The notes under the pieces are model-generated. The model worked only from the letters and a program-made list of their open reading frames with translations. It was not told where the DNA came from and made no database searches. Below, piece by piece: positions 1 to 8,068 of a stretch of DNA of 64,000 bases. The stretch spans positions 62,001 to 126,000 of the forward strand of contig NZ_JOGO01000009.1 in NCBI RefSeq assembly GCF_000719475.1, in the 5' to 3' direction. The position numbers and the translations under genes were made by a program. The first letter of the stretch is position 1; every line of letters begins with the position of its first letter. This stretch comes from Streptomyces sp. NRRL F-5630 (lineage in GTDB: Bacteria > Actinomycetota > Actinomycetes > Streptomycetales > Streptomycetaceae).

Positions 1-588
1 CATCGAGCGCGGGTGCGGGTAGCTCGGCAGGCCGTCGGGGGCCTTCGACTTCTCCTGCCGGAAGCCGTCGAGCTGGGCCTCCGTGAGGCGGTCCAGGAGG
101 AAGGCGCGCGCGTAGATGCCGGGCGAGGCGTGGCCCTGGAAGAAGATCTGGTCGCCGCCGTCGCCCTCGTCCTTGCCCCGGAAGAAGTGGTTGAAGCCGA
201 CGTCGTAGAGGCTCGCCGAGGACGCGAACGTCGCGATGTGCCCGCCGACCCCGATCCCCGGGCGCTGCGCGCGCGAGACCATCACGGCCGCGTTCCACCG
301 CGTCGCGTTGAGTACCTTGCGCTCGATCTCCTCGTTGCCAGGGAAGAAGGGCTCGTCCCTCGTCGCGATCGTGTTGACGTAGTCGGTGCTGCGCATCTCC
401 GGCACGGCGACGCGTTTCTCCCGGGCCCGCTCGATGAGGCGGAGCATCAGGTAGCGGGCGCGCTCGCTGCCGCGCGCGTCGACGGCGGCGTCGAGCGAGT
501 CGAGCCACTCCTGGGTCTCCTCGGGATCGAAGTCGGGGACCTGGCTGGGGAGGCCGCCGATGATGATCGGGGTGGGGTCCTGTGGCAC
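1..588 (-). CDS. aceE: Pyruvate dehydrogenase E1 component, N-terminal part (runs off left edge)
   Basis: This is the N-terminal ~196 residues of the homodimeric E1 subunit of pyruvate dehydrogenase, which decarboxylates pyruvate with thiamine diphosphate and passes the acetyl group to E2. The reading frame opens with the typical actinobacterial AceE start ([21 protein letters not shown]) and continues through [15 protein letters not shown] and [20 protein letters not shown], both characteristic of this family. GTG at 588 is chosen because it immediately precedes the conserved stretch and has GAAGGGAA upstream. The rest of the gene, including the ThDP-binding part, lies outside the window. 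It is transcribed away from the DUF3052 gene, across a repeat-bearing gap. Identification is confident; only the extent is unknown. Confidence 0.95.
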   Translation of the reverse strand, partial: MPQDPTPIIIGGLPSQVPDFDPEETQEWLDSLDAAVDARGSERARYLMLRLIERAREKRVAVPEMRSTDYVNTIATRDEPFFPGNEEIERKVLNATRWNAAVMVSRAQRPGIGVGGHIATFASSASLYDVGFNHFFRGKDEGDGGDQIFFQGHASPGIYARAFLLDRLTEAQLDGFRQEKSKAPDGLPSYPHPRSM

Positions 589-1191
589 GGGGTTCCCTTC
601 GGGGGGCGGCGGTGGAGTTGACACGATATGTGCGGGTGTGCGTACGCACGGTGAAATGGCGCGTCGGGTTCGCCCTCTCCGTCGGCTTCCCTCGGGGCTC
701 CGCCCCGAACCCCGTGTGCGGCTCCGCTCCGGCGCCCTTCCGGGGCTCGGCCCCGTACCCCGCTCCTCAAGCGCCGGAGGGGCTGGGTTTGCGGGGCCCG
801 CTCCGCAAGCGCCCGGGGGTGGGTTCGTGGGGCGCCGCCCCACACTCCGCTCCTCAAACGCCGGAGGGGCTGGTGTTTGCGGGGCTCTGGTCCTCAAGCG
901 TCGGAGGGGCTGGAGGGCTGAGGGAGCGGAGTGCTGGGGGGAGGGCCTGTGGAGGCCCGGGAGGGGGTCGAGGTGCCGGGTGGGAGAATTGGGGAAGAAT
1001 GGGCTCATGGGCCGGTGCACGAAGCGGAGCGCAAAGGTGTCCGAAGTTGGAGGACACCGCCCGGAAAGTCACTGTTTCAGCGGTCTCGGCTGCCGGGTAC
1101 TTGCGCGATCGGTCCCGCCCGTGTGGACTACGCCCCATGCCCCCGCGCCCGCGGGGGCGCAGCACATCCCGAAACGATCAGGAGGCAATCC
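589..1191. other. Divergent intergenic region between aceE and the DUF3052 gene
   Basis: About 600 nt without a credible gene. The open frames here on both strands are GC-rich shadows with no start site or coding bias of their own. It must hold the aceE promoter (right-to-left) near 600-680 and the DUF3052 promoter near 1040-1190. The centre (about 680-950) is filled with hairpin-forming repeats listed separately. Confidence 0.6.
762..913. repeat. Three copies of a dispersed Streptomyces intergenic repeat
   Basis: Three near-identical units lie at 762-786, 849-873 and 891-913. Each reads CTCAAGCGCCGGAGGGGCTGG or a one-base variant (CAAACG, GCGTCG). The core CCTCAAGCGCCGGAGG is an imperfect inverted repeat able to fold as a short hairpin. 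The same unit recurs at 58175-58199 and partly at 58221-58241 in this window. This type of element is common between Streptomyces genes; its role is not established. Confidence 0.8.
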
Positions 1192-1632
1192 GTGAGCGCG
1201 ACCGCGGACCACGCGGAGGAGCGGACCAGCCCTGCCGTACGGCTGGGTTTCCAGCCCGAGCAGGTGGTCCAGGAGATCGGCTACGACGAGGACGTCGACC
1301 AGGAGCTCCGCGAGGCCATCGAAGAAGCCACAGGCACGGAGCTGGTGGACGAGGACTACGAGGACCTCGTCGACGCCGTGGTCCTCTGGTTCCGCGACGA
1401 GGACGGCGACCTGACGGACGCGCTGGTCGACGCCTCGCAGCTGGTCGACGACGGTGACCTCGTCCTGCTCCTGACCCCGAAGACGGGCCGGGACGGGTAC
1501 GTCGAGCCGAGCGACATCAACGACGCGGCGCGGACCGCCGGATTCACCCAGACCAAAAGCACGAGTGTCGGCAAGGACTGGATCGGCACCCGTCTGGTCA
1601 CCCCGAAGGCCAACGCGAAGGCCAAGCGCTGA
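1192..1632 (+). CDS. DUF3052 family protein
   Basis: A 146-residue acidic cytoplasmic protein of unknown function. The frame reads LGFQPEQVVQEIGYDEDVD near the N-terminus, then LVDEDYEDLVDAVVLWFRDEDGDLTDALVDA, matching the actinobacterial DUF3052 family, which usually sits beside aceE and a peroxiredoxin gene. No transmembrane or signal segment is visible. The start is GTG at 1192, which has AGGAGGCAATCC just upstream, a near-ideal ribosome binding site; the frame is open further upstream but without a comparable site. A hairpin at 1713-1741 follows. No catalytic residues can be assigned. Confidence 0.85.
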   Translation: MSATADHAEERTSPAVRLGFQPEQVVQEIGYDEDVDQELREAIEEATGTELVDEDYEDLVDAVVLWFRDEDGDLTDALVDASQLVDDGDLVLLLTPKTGRDGYVEPSDINDAARTAGFTQTKSTSVGKDWIGTRLVTPKANAKAKR

Positions 1633-1712
1633 ACCGTACGGCGCCCACCGGGCCCCCACCGCTCCCACGGACTCCTCAAGGGCGGCGGGGGCCCGGTGCG
1701 TAGGGTGGGGGC

Positions 1713-1741
1713 GGCGCCGGGCCCGTACGGCCCGGGGCGCC
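1713..1741 (+). terminator. GC-rich hairpin after the DUF3052 gene
   Basis: An 11-bp stem (7 bp plus 4 bp with a 2-nt bulge) around a CGTAC loop lies in the gap between DUF3052 and the peroxiredoxin gene. There is no U-run, which is normal for Streptomyces terminators. It could also sit in the peroxiredoxin leader. Confidence 0.45.
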
Positions 1742-1777
1742 GTTACCCGTACGTATCACCGCAAAGGATCGGTACCC

Positions 1778-2236
1778 ATGGCGATCGAGGCCGGCACCAA
1801 GGCCCCCGAGTTCGAGCTCAAGGACCACCACGGCCGCACCGTGCGCCTCTCGGACTTCCGCGGCGAGAAGAACGTGGTCCTTCTCTTCTTCCCGTTCGCC
1901 TTCACCGGGGTCTGCACCGGCGAGCTGTGCGCCCTGCGCGACGAGCTGCCGAAGTTCGAGAACGCCGACACCCAGCTGCTCGCGGTCTCCAACGACTCCG
2001 TGCACAGCCTGCGCGTCTTCGCCGAGCAGGAGGGCCTGGAGTACCCGCTGCTCTCCGACTTCTGGCCGCATGGCGAGGTCTCGCGCGCCTACGGCGTCTT
2101 CGCCGAGGACAAGGGCTGCGCGGTGCGCGGCACCTTCATCATCGACAAGGAGGGCGTCGTGCGCTGGACGGTCGTCAACGACCTCCCGGACGCGCGCGAC
2201 CTGGGCGAGTACCTCAAGGCGCTCGAGACCCTCTGA
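1778..2236 (+). CDS. Peroxiredoxin (AhpE/Bcp-like thiol peroxidase)
   Basis: A 152-residue thioredoxin-fold peroxidase reducing peroxides through a cysteine. The active-site segment [14 protein letters not shown] places the peroxidatic Cys at residue 46 within the PxxxT/SxxC signature, and a second Cys at 51, the CxxxxC spacing used as a resolving cysteine in Bcp-type enzymes. The surrounding AFTG and LRDELPKF resemble mycobacterial AhpE. Start ATG at 1778 gives the usual N-terminus ([21 protein letters not shown]). It lies between DUF3052 and the first TerD gene, all on the plus strand but separated by hairpin-containing gaps, so co-transcription is uncertain. The adjacency fits a general oxidant/metal stress region. 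Confidence 0.92.
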   Translation: MAIEAGTKAPEFELKDHHGRTVRLSDFRGEKNVVLLFFPFAFTGVCTGELCALRDELPKFENADTQLLAVSNDSVHSLRVFAEQEGLEYPLLSDFWPHGEVSRAYGVFAEDKGCAVRGTFIIDKEGVVRWTVVNDLPDARDLGEYLKALETL

Positions 2237-2316
2237 TCCGGCTCGTTGCCCGGCGCGTCCCGGGCCTTCGACACGCACCGCGCGAGCCCGGACGCAAGAC
2301 CCCGTTTCCGGCGGGA

Positions 2317-2326
2317 ACCGGTCACT
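2317..2326 (+). promoter_or_regulatory. ACCGGTCACT motif upstream of terD, shared with the lyase promoter
   Basis: The 10-mer ACCGGTCACT occurs about 85 nt upstream of the first terD start and again at 6849-6858 upstream of the CitE-like gene. In both places a TACTAT-like element lies within a few bases. It may be a common regulator site or promoter element of the Ter locus; only two copies are visible. Confidence 0.35.
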
Positions 2327-2409
2327 ACTATCCGTACGTTGTCCCGGATGACGACATACGAAGGTGGCGACCGGTACCCGCCACCCACCCCGACATCATT
2401 GGAGGACCC

Positions 2410-2985
2410 GTGGGAGTCAGCCTCAGCAAGGGCGGCAACGTATCCCTGACCAAGGAGGCCCCCGGCCTCACCGCCGTGACCGTGGGTCTCGGCTGGGACG
2501 TGCGCACGACGACCGGCACCGACTTCGACCTCGACGCCAGCGCGATCCTCACGAACGCCGAGGGCAAGGTCTCCGGCGACGGGGACTTCGTCTTCTTCAA
2601 CAACCTCAAGAGCTCCGACGGCTCCGTCGAGCACACCGGTGACAACACCACCGGTGAGGGCGAGGGCGACGACGAGGCGATCAAGGTCAACCTCGCCGCC
2701 GTCCCCGCGACGGTGGACAAGATCGTCTTCCCGGTCTCGATCTACGACGCCGAGAACCGCCAGCAGTCCTTCGGCCAGGTCCGCAACGCCTTCATCCGCG
2801 TCGTGAACCAGGCCAACGGCACCGAGATCGCCCGCTACGACCTCTCCGAGGACGCCTCGACCGAGACCGCCATGGTCTTCGGCGAGCTGTACCGCAACGG
2901 TGCCGAGTGGAAGTTCCGCGCCATCGGCCAGGGCTACGCCTCGGGCCTGCGCGGCATCGCCCAGGACTTCGGCGTCAACGTCTGA
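2410..2985 (+). CDS. terD: TerD family stress protein (first of tandem pair)
   Basis: A 191-residue cytoplasmic TerD protein, full length for the family. TerD proteins bind calcium and belong to tellurite/stress-resistance loci of uncertain mechanism. Visible hallmarks are the N-terminal [19 protein letters not shown], the DFDLDASAI acidic strand, the loop [13 protein letters not shown] (residues ~77-90) that supplies Ca ligands, and the conserved tail [17 protein letters not shown]. The start is GTG at 2410 with GGAGGACCC right before it. The next gene encodes a close paralogue of identical length 228 nt downstream. The pair, the TerC-type gene and the later biosynthetic genes make a complete Ter locus. 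Confidence 0.95.
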   Translation: MGVSLSKGGNVSLTKEAPGLTAVTVGLGWDVRTTTGTDFDLDASAILTNAEGKVSGDGDFVFFNNLKSSDGSVEHTGDNTTGEGEGDDEAIKVNLAAVPATVDKIVFPVSIYDAENRQQSFGQVRNAFIRVVNQANGTEIARYDLSEDASTETAMVFGELYRNGAEWKFRAIGQGYASGLRGIAQDFGVNV

Positions 2986-3042
2986 GCCGTACGGACCGAG
3001 CCCCCCGGGGCTCCGAGCCGTACGAAGGTTTTGAGCCGTACG
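2984..3042 (+). repeat. Three direct repeats of GAGCCGTACG between the terD genes
   Basis: GAGCCGTACG occurs at 2984-2993 (overlapping the stop codon), 3015-3024 and 3033-3042. The second copy is preceded by the palindrome-like CCCCCCGGGG. Spacing is uneven (31 and 18 nt). The remaining gap to 3212 holds no other clear structure. It may be a regulator landing site for the second terD gene or just local duplication. Confidence 0.5.
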
Positions 3043-3212
3043 CGGCTCCGAGCAGCCGTGCGGGCAGGGACCGGCCGCGCGCCCCCCGTCCCCCGTCCGC
3101 GGCGGAGACCGCCCCCCGGGGCGCCGTCGCCGCCGCGGGCGGCCCGGACGGCGGCGCGCGGCTTGTTCCGTACCGCCTCCGCTCTTCAGCGGTCCACCAG
3201 GGGAGGAAACAC

Positions 3213-3788
3213 ATGGGTGTCACGCTCGCCAAGGGAGGCAATGTCTCCCTCTCCAAAGCCGCGCCGAACCTGAGCAACGTCCTCGTCGGCCTCGGCTGGG
3301 ACGCCCGCTCGACCACCGGTGCCCCCTTCGACCTCGACGCCAGCGCCCTGCTGTGCGCGAACGGGCGGGTCCTCGGCGACGAGTGGTTCGTCTTCTACAA
3401 CCAGCTCACGAGCCCCGACGGCTCCGTCGAGCACACCGGGGACAACCTCACGGGTGAGGGCGAGGGCGACGACGAGTCGCTCCTCGTCGACCTGAACAAG
3501 GTCCCCGCGCACTGCGACAAGATCGTCTTCGCCGTCTCCATCCACGAGGCGGAGGCCCGCAGGCAGAGCTTCGGGCAGGTGTCCAACGCCTTCATCCGCG
3601 TGGTCAACCAGGCGGACGGGCAGGAACTGGCCCGGTACGACCTCTCCGAGGACGCCTCGACCGAGACGGCGATGATCTTCGGCGAGGTCTACCGCTACGG
3701 ACAGGAATGGAAGTTCAGGGCGGTGGGCCAGGGGTACGCGTCCGGCCTCAGGGGCATCGCTCTAGACTTCGGGGTCAACGTTTCGTAA
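3213..3788 (+). CDS. terD: TerD family stress protein (second of tandem pair)
   Basis: A 191-residue paralogue of the preceding gene, with the same N-terminus ([17 protein letters not shown]), DLDAS strand, acidic loop [13 protein letters not shown] and terminal [13 protein letters not shown]. The two have diverged mostly in the segment after DLDAS ([19 protein letters not shown] instead of the first copy's sequence), suggesting a tandem duplication with some specialisation. ATG at 3213 is preceded by GGGGAGGAAACAC, a strong ribosome binding site. The TerC-type membrane gene follows after 73 nt and could share the transcript. The product likely acts with that membrane protein at the cytoplasmic face, as proposed for Ter systems. 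Confidence 0.95.
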   Translation: MGVTLAKGGNVSLSKAAPNLSNVLVGLGWDARSTTGAPFDLDASALLCANGRVLGDEWFVFYNQLTSPDGSVEHTGDNLTGEGEGDDESLLVDLNKVPAHCDKIVFAVSIHEAEARRQSFGQVSNAFIRVVNQADGQELARYDLSEDASTETAMIFGEVYRYGQEWKFRAVGQGYASGLRGIALDFGVNVS

Positions 3789-3861
3789 AGCCGGACACGG
3801 CGCGGAGGGAGAGCTCCTCCAGACAGGTCCGGAGGGGCCCTCCAACGATGGGGAATACGCA

Positions 3862-4989
3862 GTGCTGTTGAAAACCTTCGGCTGGTCCTTCGCGATCACC
3901 GTGCTCGGCCTGGTGGCCGCCGCCTTCTACGGCGGCTGGACCGCCTTCGGCGTCGTGGCGATCCTCGCGGTCCTGGAGATCTCGCTCTCCTTCGACAACG
4001 CGGTGATCAACGCCGGAATCCTGAAGAAGATGAACGCCTTCTGGCAGAAGATCTTCCTCACCATCGGTGTCCTGATCGCGGTCTTCGGTATGCGGCTCGT
4101 CTTCCCGGTCCTGATCGTGGCGGTCACCGCCAAGATCAACCCGGTCGACGCCGTGGACCTCGCGATCAACAACAAGCACCACTACCAGGAACTCGTCACC
4201 GACGCCCACCCGGCCATCGCGGCCTTCGGCGGGATGTTCCTGCTGATGATCTTCCTCGACTTCATCTTCGAGGACCACGACATCAAGTGGCTGGGCTGGC
4301 TGGAGCGCCCGCTCGCCAAGCTGGGCAAGGTCGACATGCTGTCGGTCTGCGTCGCCCTGATCCTGCTGCTCATCGCCTCCATGACGGTCGCGACGCACGC
4401 GCACGTGCACGGCGGCGGCCACGTCGACAAGGCCGAGACCGTCCTGCTCTCCGGCATCGCGGGGCTCATCACGTATCTCATCGTCGGCGGGCTCTCCGGA
4501 TTCTTCGAGAACAAGCTCGAAGAGGAGGAGGAACGCGAGGAGGAGGCCGAGGAGGAGGCCGTCAAGAGCGGCAAGTCCCGCTCCGCCGTCGCGCTCGCCG
4601 GCAAGGGCGCCTTCTTCATGTTCCTCTACCTGGAGGTCATCGACGCCTCCTTCTCCTTCGACGGGGTCATCGGCGCCTTCGCGATCACCAACGACATCAT
4701 CCTGATGGCGCTGGGCCTCGGCATCGGCGCGATGTACATCCGTTCGCTGACGGTCTACCTCGTCCGCCAGGGCACCCTGGACGACTACGTCTACCTGGAG
4801 CACGGCGCGCACTACGCGATCGGCGCCCTCTCCGTCCTCCTCCTCGTCACCATCCGGTACGAGATCCCCGAGGTCGTCACCGGCCTCATCGGCGTCGTGC
4901 TGATCGCCGCTTCCTTCTGGTCCTCGGTGCGGCGCAACAAGCGCATCGAGGCGGAGGAGGGGCACGAGGCCGAAAAGGTCTCCGCCTGA
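3862..4989 (+). CDS. TerC-superfamily integral membrane protein (DUF475 type)
   Basis: A 375-residue polytopic membrane protein with about eight hydrophobic segments. The paired acidic membrane motifs typical of TerC-like proteins are present: LEISLSFDNAVIN in the second helix and IDASFSFDGVIGAF after the middle loop. These are the presumed metal- or ion-interacting sites. A cytoplasmic loop at residues ~213-235 is extremely acidic (EEEEEREEEAEEEA), and a His-rich stretch (THAHVHGGGH) precedes it; both could bind cations. GTG at 3862 gives VLLKTFGWSF. It follows two TerD genes, the classic TerD-TerC pairing. Substrate is unknown; the assignment to the family is firm. Confidence 0.9.
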   Translation: MLLKTFGWSFAITVLGLVAAAFYGGWTAFGVVAILAVLEISLSFDNAVINAGILKKMNAFWQKIFLTIGVLIAVFGMRLVFPVLIVAVTAKINPVDAVDLAINNKHHYQELVTDAHPAIAAFGGMFLLMIFLDFIFEDHDIKWLGWLERPLAKLGKVDMLSVCVALILLLIASMTVATHAHVHGGGHVDKAETVLLSGIAGLITYLIVGGLSGFFENKLEEEEEREEEAEEEAVKSGKSRSAVALAGKGAFFMFLYLEVIDASFSFDGVIGAFAITNDIILMALGLGIGAMYIRSLTVYLVRQGTLDDYVYLEHGAHYAIGALSVLLLVTIRYEIPEVVTGLIGVVLIAASFWSSVRRNKRIEAEEGHEAEKVSA

Positions 4990-5054
4990 GCCCTCGCGGG
5001 ATCCGGGAGACAGCCGGGCCGCGCGCTTTCGGCCAGGTCACGGCAGAAGCGCGG

Positions 5055-5078
5055 GCCCGGGTGTAACGGGACCCGGGC
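5055..5078 (+). terminator. Hairpin terminator after the TerC-type gene
   Basis: A perfect 8-bp stem GCCCGGGT/ACCCGGGC with an 8-nt loop lies 65 nt past the stop codon. There is no U-run, as is usual in this genus. It likely ends the terD-terD-terC transcript. Confidence 0.55.
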
Positions 5079-5171
5079 GCTGGGCACCCTCTTCGTGCGG
5101 GGCGGTCCGAGGACACCTCGGGCCGCCCCGCGCGCGTTGGTCACGACGGGAACGACAGAGGTGTGAGGGGC

Positions 5172-5918
5172 ATGGCCTTCCTGGACGGGCTGCGGGGCGG
5201 AGCCGCCGCCTTCGACAGCGGAAACACGAGCGGCAGCGCGATCGAGCTGACCAAACGGCACCCCACGGTTTCCCTCTCCAAAGAGGGCGCCGTCTCGGGG
5301 AACCTGCGGGTCAATCTCTCCTGGCGGATGCGGACGAGCGACTTCGGCGAGCGGCGCCCCGGCGGGGGGCTGCGCGGCGGCTGGCGCAACCCGCTGAAGT
5401 TCTTCCAGCCCGAGGTCGTCCAGGCGCACACGCAGTCCATGGTCAATGTCGACCTCGACCTCGGCTGCCTCTACGAGCTGAAGGACGGCACCAAGGGCGT
5501 CGTGCAGCCGCTCGGCGGCTTCCTCGGCGACCTCAACGAGCCGCCCTACCTCAAGCTCAGCGGCGACGACCGCTTCGGCGCCCCCTCCGGCGAGACGATG
5601 TACGTCAACCTCGACCAGAAGGACGAGTTCAAGCGGCTGCTCGTCTTCGTCTACATCTACGACCAGACGCCCGCCTTCGAGCGCACGCAGGCGCAGGTCA
5701 CCCTCTACCCCAGCAGCGGCCGGCAGATCGTCATCGACCTCGACGAGCGGGCCCCCGAGGCGCGCTCGTGCGCGGTGCTGCGGATCGAGAACGTGAAGGG
5801 CGACCTGGTCGTGCACCGGGAGGTGCGGTTCGTGTACGGCTTCCAGGCCGAGCTGGACCGCCTGTACGGGTGGGGCCTGCAATGGGGGCGCGGGTTCAAG
5901 CCGAAGGCGGGGCGCTGA
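5172..5918 (+). CDS. TerA-like tellurium-resistance/stress protein
   Basis: A 248-residue soluble protein belonging to the extended TerD/TerA group. It has the VSLSKEGAVSGNLRVNLSWRMR opening strand, then DLDLGCLYELKDG, an internal SGDDRFGAPSGETMYVNLDQ segment and VFVYIYDQTPAF, which parallel the TerD beta-sandwich but with an extra central insertion (HTQSMVNVD). The insertion and lack of the GEGEGDDE loop separate it from true TerD proteins. ATG at 5172 is preferred; GTG at 5163 in the same frame is an alternative and neither has an ideal ribosome binding site. It stands between the TerC-type gene and a convergent TerD gene, so it is part of the Ter locus. Biochemical role is not known. Confidence 0.8.
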   Translation: MAFLDGLRGGAAAFDSGNTSGSAIELTKRHPTVSLSKEGAVSGNLRVNLSWRMRTSDFGERRPGGGLRGGWRNPLKFFQPEVVQAHTQSMVNVDLDLGCLYELKDGTKGVVQPLGGFLGDLNEPPYLKLSGDDRFGAPSGETMYVNLDQKDEFKRLLVFVYIYDQTPAFERTQAQVTLYPSSGRQIVIDLDERAPEARSCAVLRIENVKGDLVVHREVRFVYGFQAELDRLYGWGLQWGRGFKPKAGR

Positions 5919-5945
5919 GGAGCGGCCCGCGCCGGACGCGAGCCG

Positions 5946-6695
5946 TTACCTGAGGAACTGCGGCCCCATCAGCGGCAGGCCGCTCTCCGGCTCCTGCTGC
6001 GGGTGGCTGTACGGGTCGGGGACGGGCTGCCGCGGGTACCCGTACGGGGCGGGGGGCGCCGCCGGGGGCGGCGGGTAGCCGTAGGCCGGGACGGGGGCGG
6101 GGGCCGGGACGGGGGCCGGTTCCGCCGCCGGGGCCGGGGCGGGCGCCGCCGACTCGTCGACCGTGATGCCGAAGTCCGTCGCGAGGCCGATCAGGCCGTT
6201 GCTGTACCCCTCGCCGAGCGCGCGGAACTTCCACTCGCCGCCCCTGCGGTACAGCTCCCCGCAGATCAGCGCCGTCTCGGCGCCCGTCTCCGGGCGGATG
6301 TCGAAGGACGCGTACGGCTCCGCGTTCTCCCCGGCCGCCGCGTCGAGCAGCAGCAGGCGCAGGTCCCGTACGCCCTCGAAGGGCAGGCCCTCGGCCGAGG
6401 CGACGAGCAGGACCCGCTCCACCTCCGCGTCCACCCGCGCCAGATCGGCCTGGATCGAGTCCCGCATACTGCTGCCCAGGCGCCGCTTGCCGAGGCTCCA
6501 CACCGTCCCCGAGGGGTGCCTCGGCTGGTTGTAGAAGACGAAGTCGTCGTCGGAGCGCACGCGTCCGTCCGCCCCGAGCAGCAGCGCCGAGGCGTCGACC
6601 ACCGAGACCTCGGGGCTGGGTGACCAGCACACGACGGCGCGGACCGCCGCCGCCTCGACCGGGACGTTCGAGCCTTTCAGCATGGCGTGCGTCAT
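5946..6695 (-). CDS. TerD family protein with proline-rich C-terminal tail
   Basis: A 249-residue protein whose first ~175 residues are a TerD domain: SALLLGADGRVRSDDDFVFYNQP, VWSLGKRRLG, and WKFRALGEGYSNGLIGLATDFGITV. The calcium loop of the plain TerD proteins is replaced by HPSGTVWSLGKRR, so calcium binding may be lost. Residues ~176-249 are a low-complexity Pro/Ala/Tyr tail (PAPAPAAEPAPVPAPAP, YGYPPPPAAPP) resembling tails used for scaffolding. ATG at 6695 is preceded by a weak AAGGCAGGATG site. It is divergent from the CitE-like gene and convergent with the TerA-like gene. Probable role: a Ter accessory or adaptor protein. Confidence 0.88.
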   Translation of the reverse strand: MTHAMLKGSNVPVEAAAVRAVVCWSPSPEVSVVDASALLLGADGRVRSDDDFVFYNQPRHPSGTVWSLGKRRLGSSMRDSIQADLARVDAEVERVLLVASAEGLPFEGVRDLRLLLLDAAAGENAEPYASFDIRPETGAETALICGELYRRGGEWKFRALGEGYSNGLIGLATDFGITVDESAAPAPAPAAEPAPVPAPAPVPAYGYPPPPAAPPAPYGYPRQPVPDPYSHPQQEPESGLPLMGPQFLR

Positions 6696-6848
6696 ACCGT
6701 CATCCTGCCTTCCCGGGGTACCCGTGGACAACGCGGGTGTCCCCGTGCCGCACGGGCGGGCGCCCCTTCCGTGTCGAGCCGCCCACCCCGGGGACACCAG
6801 AAGTTCACGGGCCGGGGGAACCACTCCGGCCAGCCCGTACGTACTATT

Positions 6849-6858
6849 ACCGGTCACT
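6849..6858 (+). promoter_or_regulatory. Second ACCGGTCACT motif, upstream of the lyase gene
   Basis: It lies 35 nt before the CitE-like start and next to TACTATTACC, which may be a -10 element. It is identical to the site upstream of the first terD gene. Confidence 0.35.
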
Positions 6859-6892
6859 TCTCTTCGAACGTTTCTTCCACTTGCGGGGTCAG

Positions 6893-8068
6893 ATGCAGCA
6901 TTTCGGGCACATCGCCCCGGCGGAACGCGCACGGCTCTTCCACCGGGAGCCGCGCCCCTTCGCCGCGGACTCGCCGCCGGAGTTCCTCGCGACCGCGCTC
7001 GGCGCGACCCTGTACACGCCGGCGACGCGGCCCCGGCTCGCCGAGGACGTGCGCAAGCAGGCCGCGCGCGGCACGGTCTCCATGGTGCTGTGCCTGGAGG
7101 ACTCCATCAGCGACGAGGACGTGCCCGCCGCCGAGCGGAACCTCGTCCACCAGCTCGGCGTCCTCGCCGCCGGGCCCGCCGACGGGCTCCCGCTGCTCTT
7201 CGTGCGGGTGCGCACGCCCGAGCAGCTCGGCGACCTCGCCCGCCGTCTCGGCCCCCTGATCCGGGTGCTCAGCGGCTTCGTCCTGCCCAAGTTCACCGAG
7301 AAGTGCGGACTCGCCTTCCTGGAGGCCCTCGCCGCCGCCGAGAGCGCCGCCGGACACCGGCTCTACGCGATGCCCGTCCTCGAATCGCCCGAACTGCTCC
7401 ACCTGGAGACCCGCCACGAGGCCCTGGCCGGAATCGCGCGCACCGTCGGCGCCCACCGCGACCGCGTCCTCGCCCTGCGCCTCGGGGTCACCGACTTCTG
7501 CTCCGCCTACGGACTGCGCAGGCCCGCCGACCTCACCGCCTACGACGTCCGGATCGTCGCCTCGGTCATCGCCGACGTCGTCAACGTCCTCGGCCGCGCG
7601 GACGGCAGCGGCTTCACCATCACCGGACCCGTCTGGGAGTACTTCCCCGTCGCCGAGCGCATGTTCAAGCCCCAGCTGCGCCGCACGCCCTTCGTCGGCG
7701 GCGAGGCCGACGACCTGCGGGACGCGCTCATCGAGCACGACATGGACGGACTCCTGCGCGAGATCGCGCTCGACCGCGCCAACGGGCTGCTCGGCAAGAC
7801 CTGCATCCACCCCAGCCACGTCGCCCCCGTGCACGCCCTCTCCGTCGTCACGCACGAGGAGTACAGCGACGCCGAGGACATCCTGCGGCCCGAGCGGGGC
7901 GGGGGCGGGGTGCTCCGCTCCGCGTACACGAACAAGATGAACGAGGTGAAGCCGCACCGCGCCTGGGCCGAGCGCGTCCTGCGCCGCGCGGACGCCTTCG
8001 GCGTCGCCCGCGAGGACGTCGGCTTCGTCGACCTCCTCGCCGCCGTCACCCCCCAGGACGCCCTGTGA
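6893..8068 (+). CDS. CitE-like HpcH/HpaI aldolase of the Ter biosynthetic module
   Basis: A 391-residue TIM-barrel C-C bond lyase related to citrate lyase beta subunit and HpcH/HpaI aldolases. Recognisable elements are LYTPATRPRLAEDV, MVLCLEDSISDED (position of the metal-binding acidic residue), LFVRVRTPEQL, FVLPKFTEKCG, ALRLGVTDFCSAYGLRRP and LGKTCIHPSHVAPVHAL. In published analyses of Ter-dependent stress systems (Anantharaman and colleagues) this lyase belongs with phosphoribosyltransferases and an HAD enzyme in a predicted nucleoside-like metabolite pathway. ATG at 6893 is chosen; the open frame extends upstream without a good start. Its stop overlaps the next start by GTGA, so the three genes are translationally coupled. 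Confidence 0.85.
   Translation: MQHFGHIAPAERARLFHREPRPFAADSPPEFLATALGATLYTPATRPRLAEDVRKQAARGTVSMVLCLEDSISDEDVPAAERNLVHQLGVLAAGPADGLPLLFVRVRTPEQLGDLARRLGPLIRVLSGFVLPKFTEKCGLAFLEALAAAESAAGHRLYAMPVLESPELLHLETRHEALAGIARTVGAHRDRVLALRLGVTDFCSAYGLRRPADLTAYDVRIVASVIADVVNVLGRADGSGFTITGPVWEYFPVAERMFKPQLRRTPFVGGEADDLRDALIEHDMDGLLREIALDRANGLLGKTCIHPSHVAPVHALSVVTHEEYSDAEDILRPERGGGGVLRSAYTNKMNEVKPHRAWAERVLRRADAFGVAREDVGFVDLLAAVTPQDAL

Noticed and set aside
3775..4965. 396-codon open frame antisense to the TerC-type gene
   Set aside because: It mirrors the real membrane protein; composition is Asp/Glu/Gly shadow sequence with no domain and no ribosome binding site.
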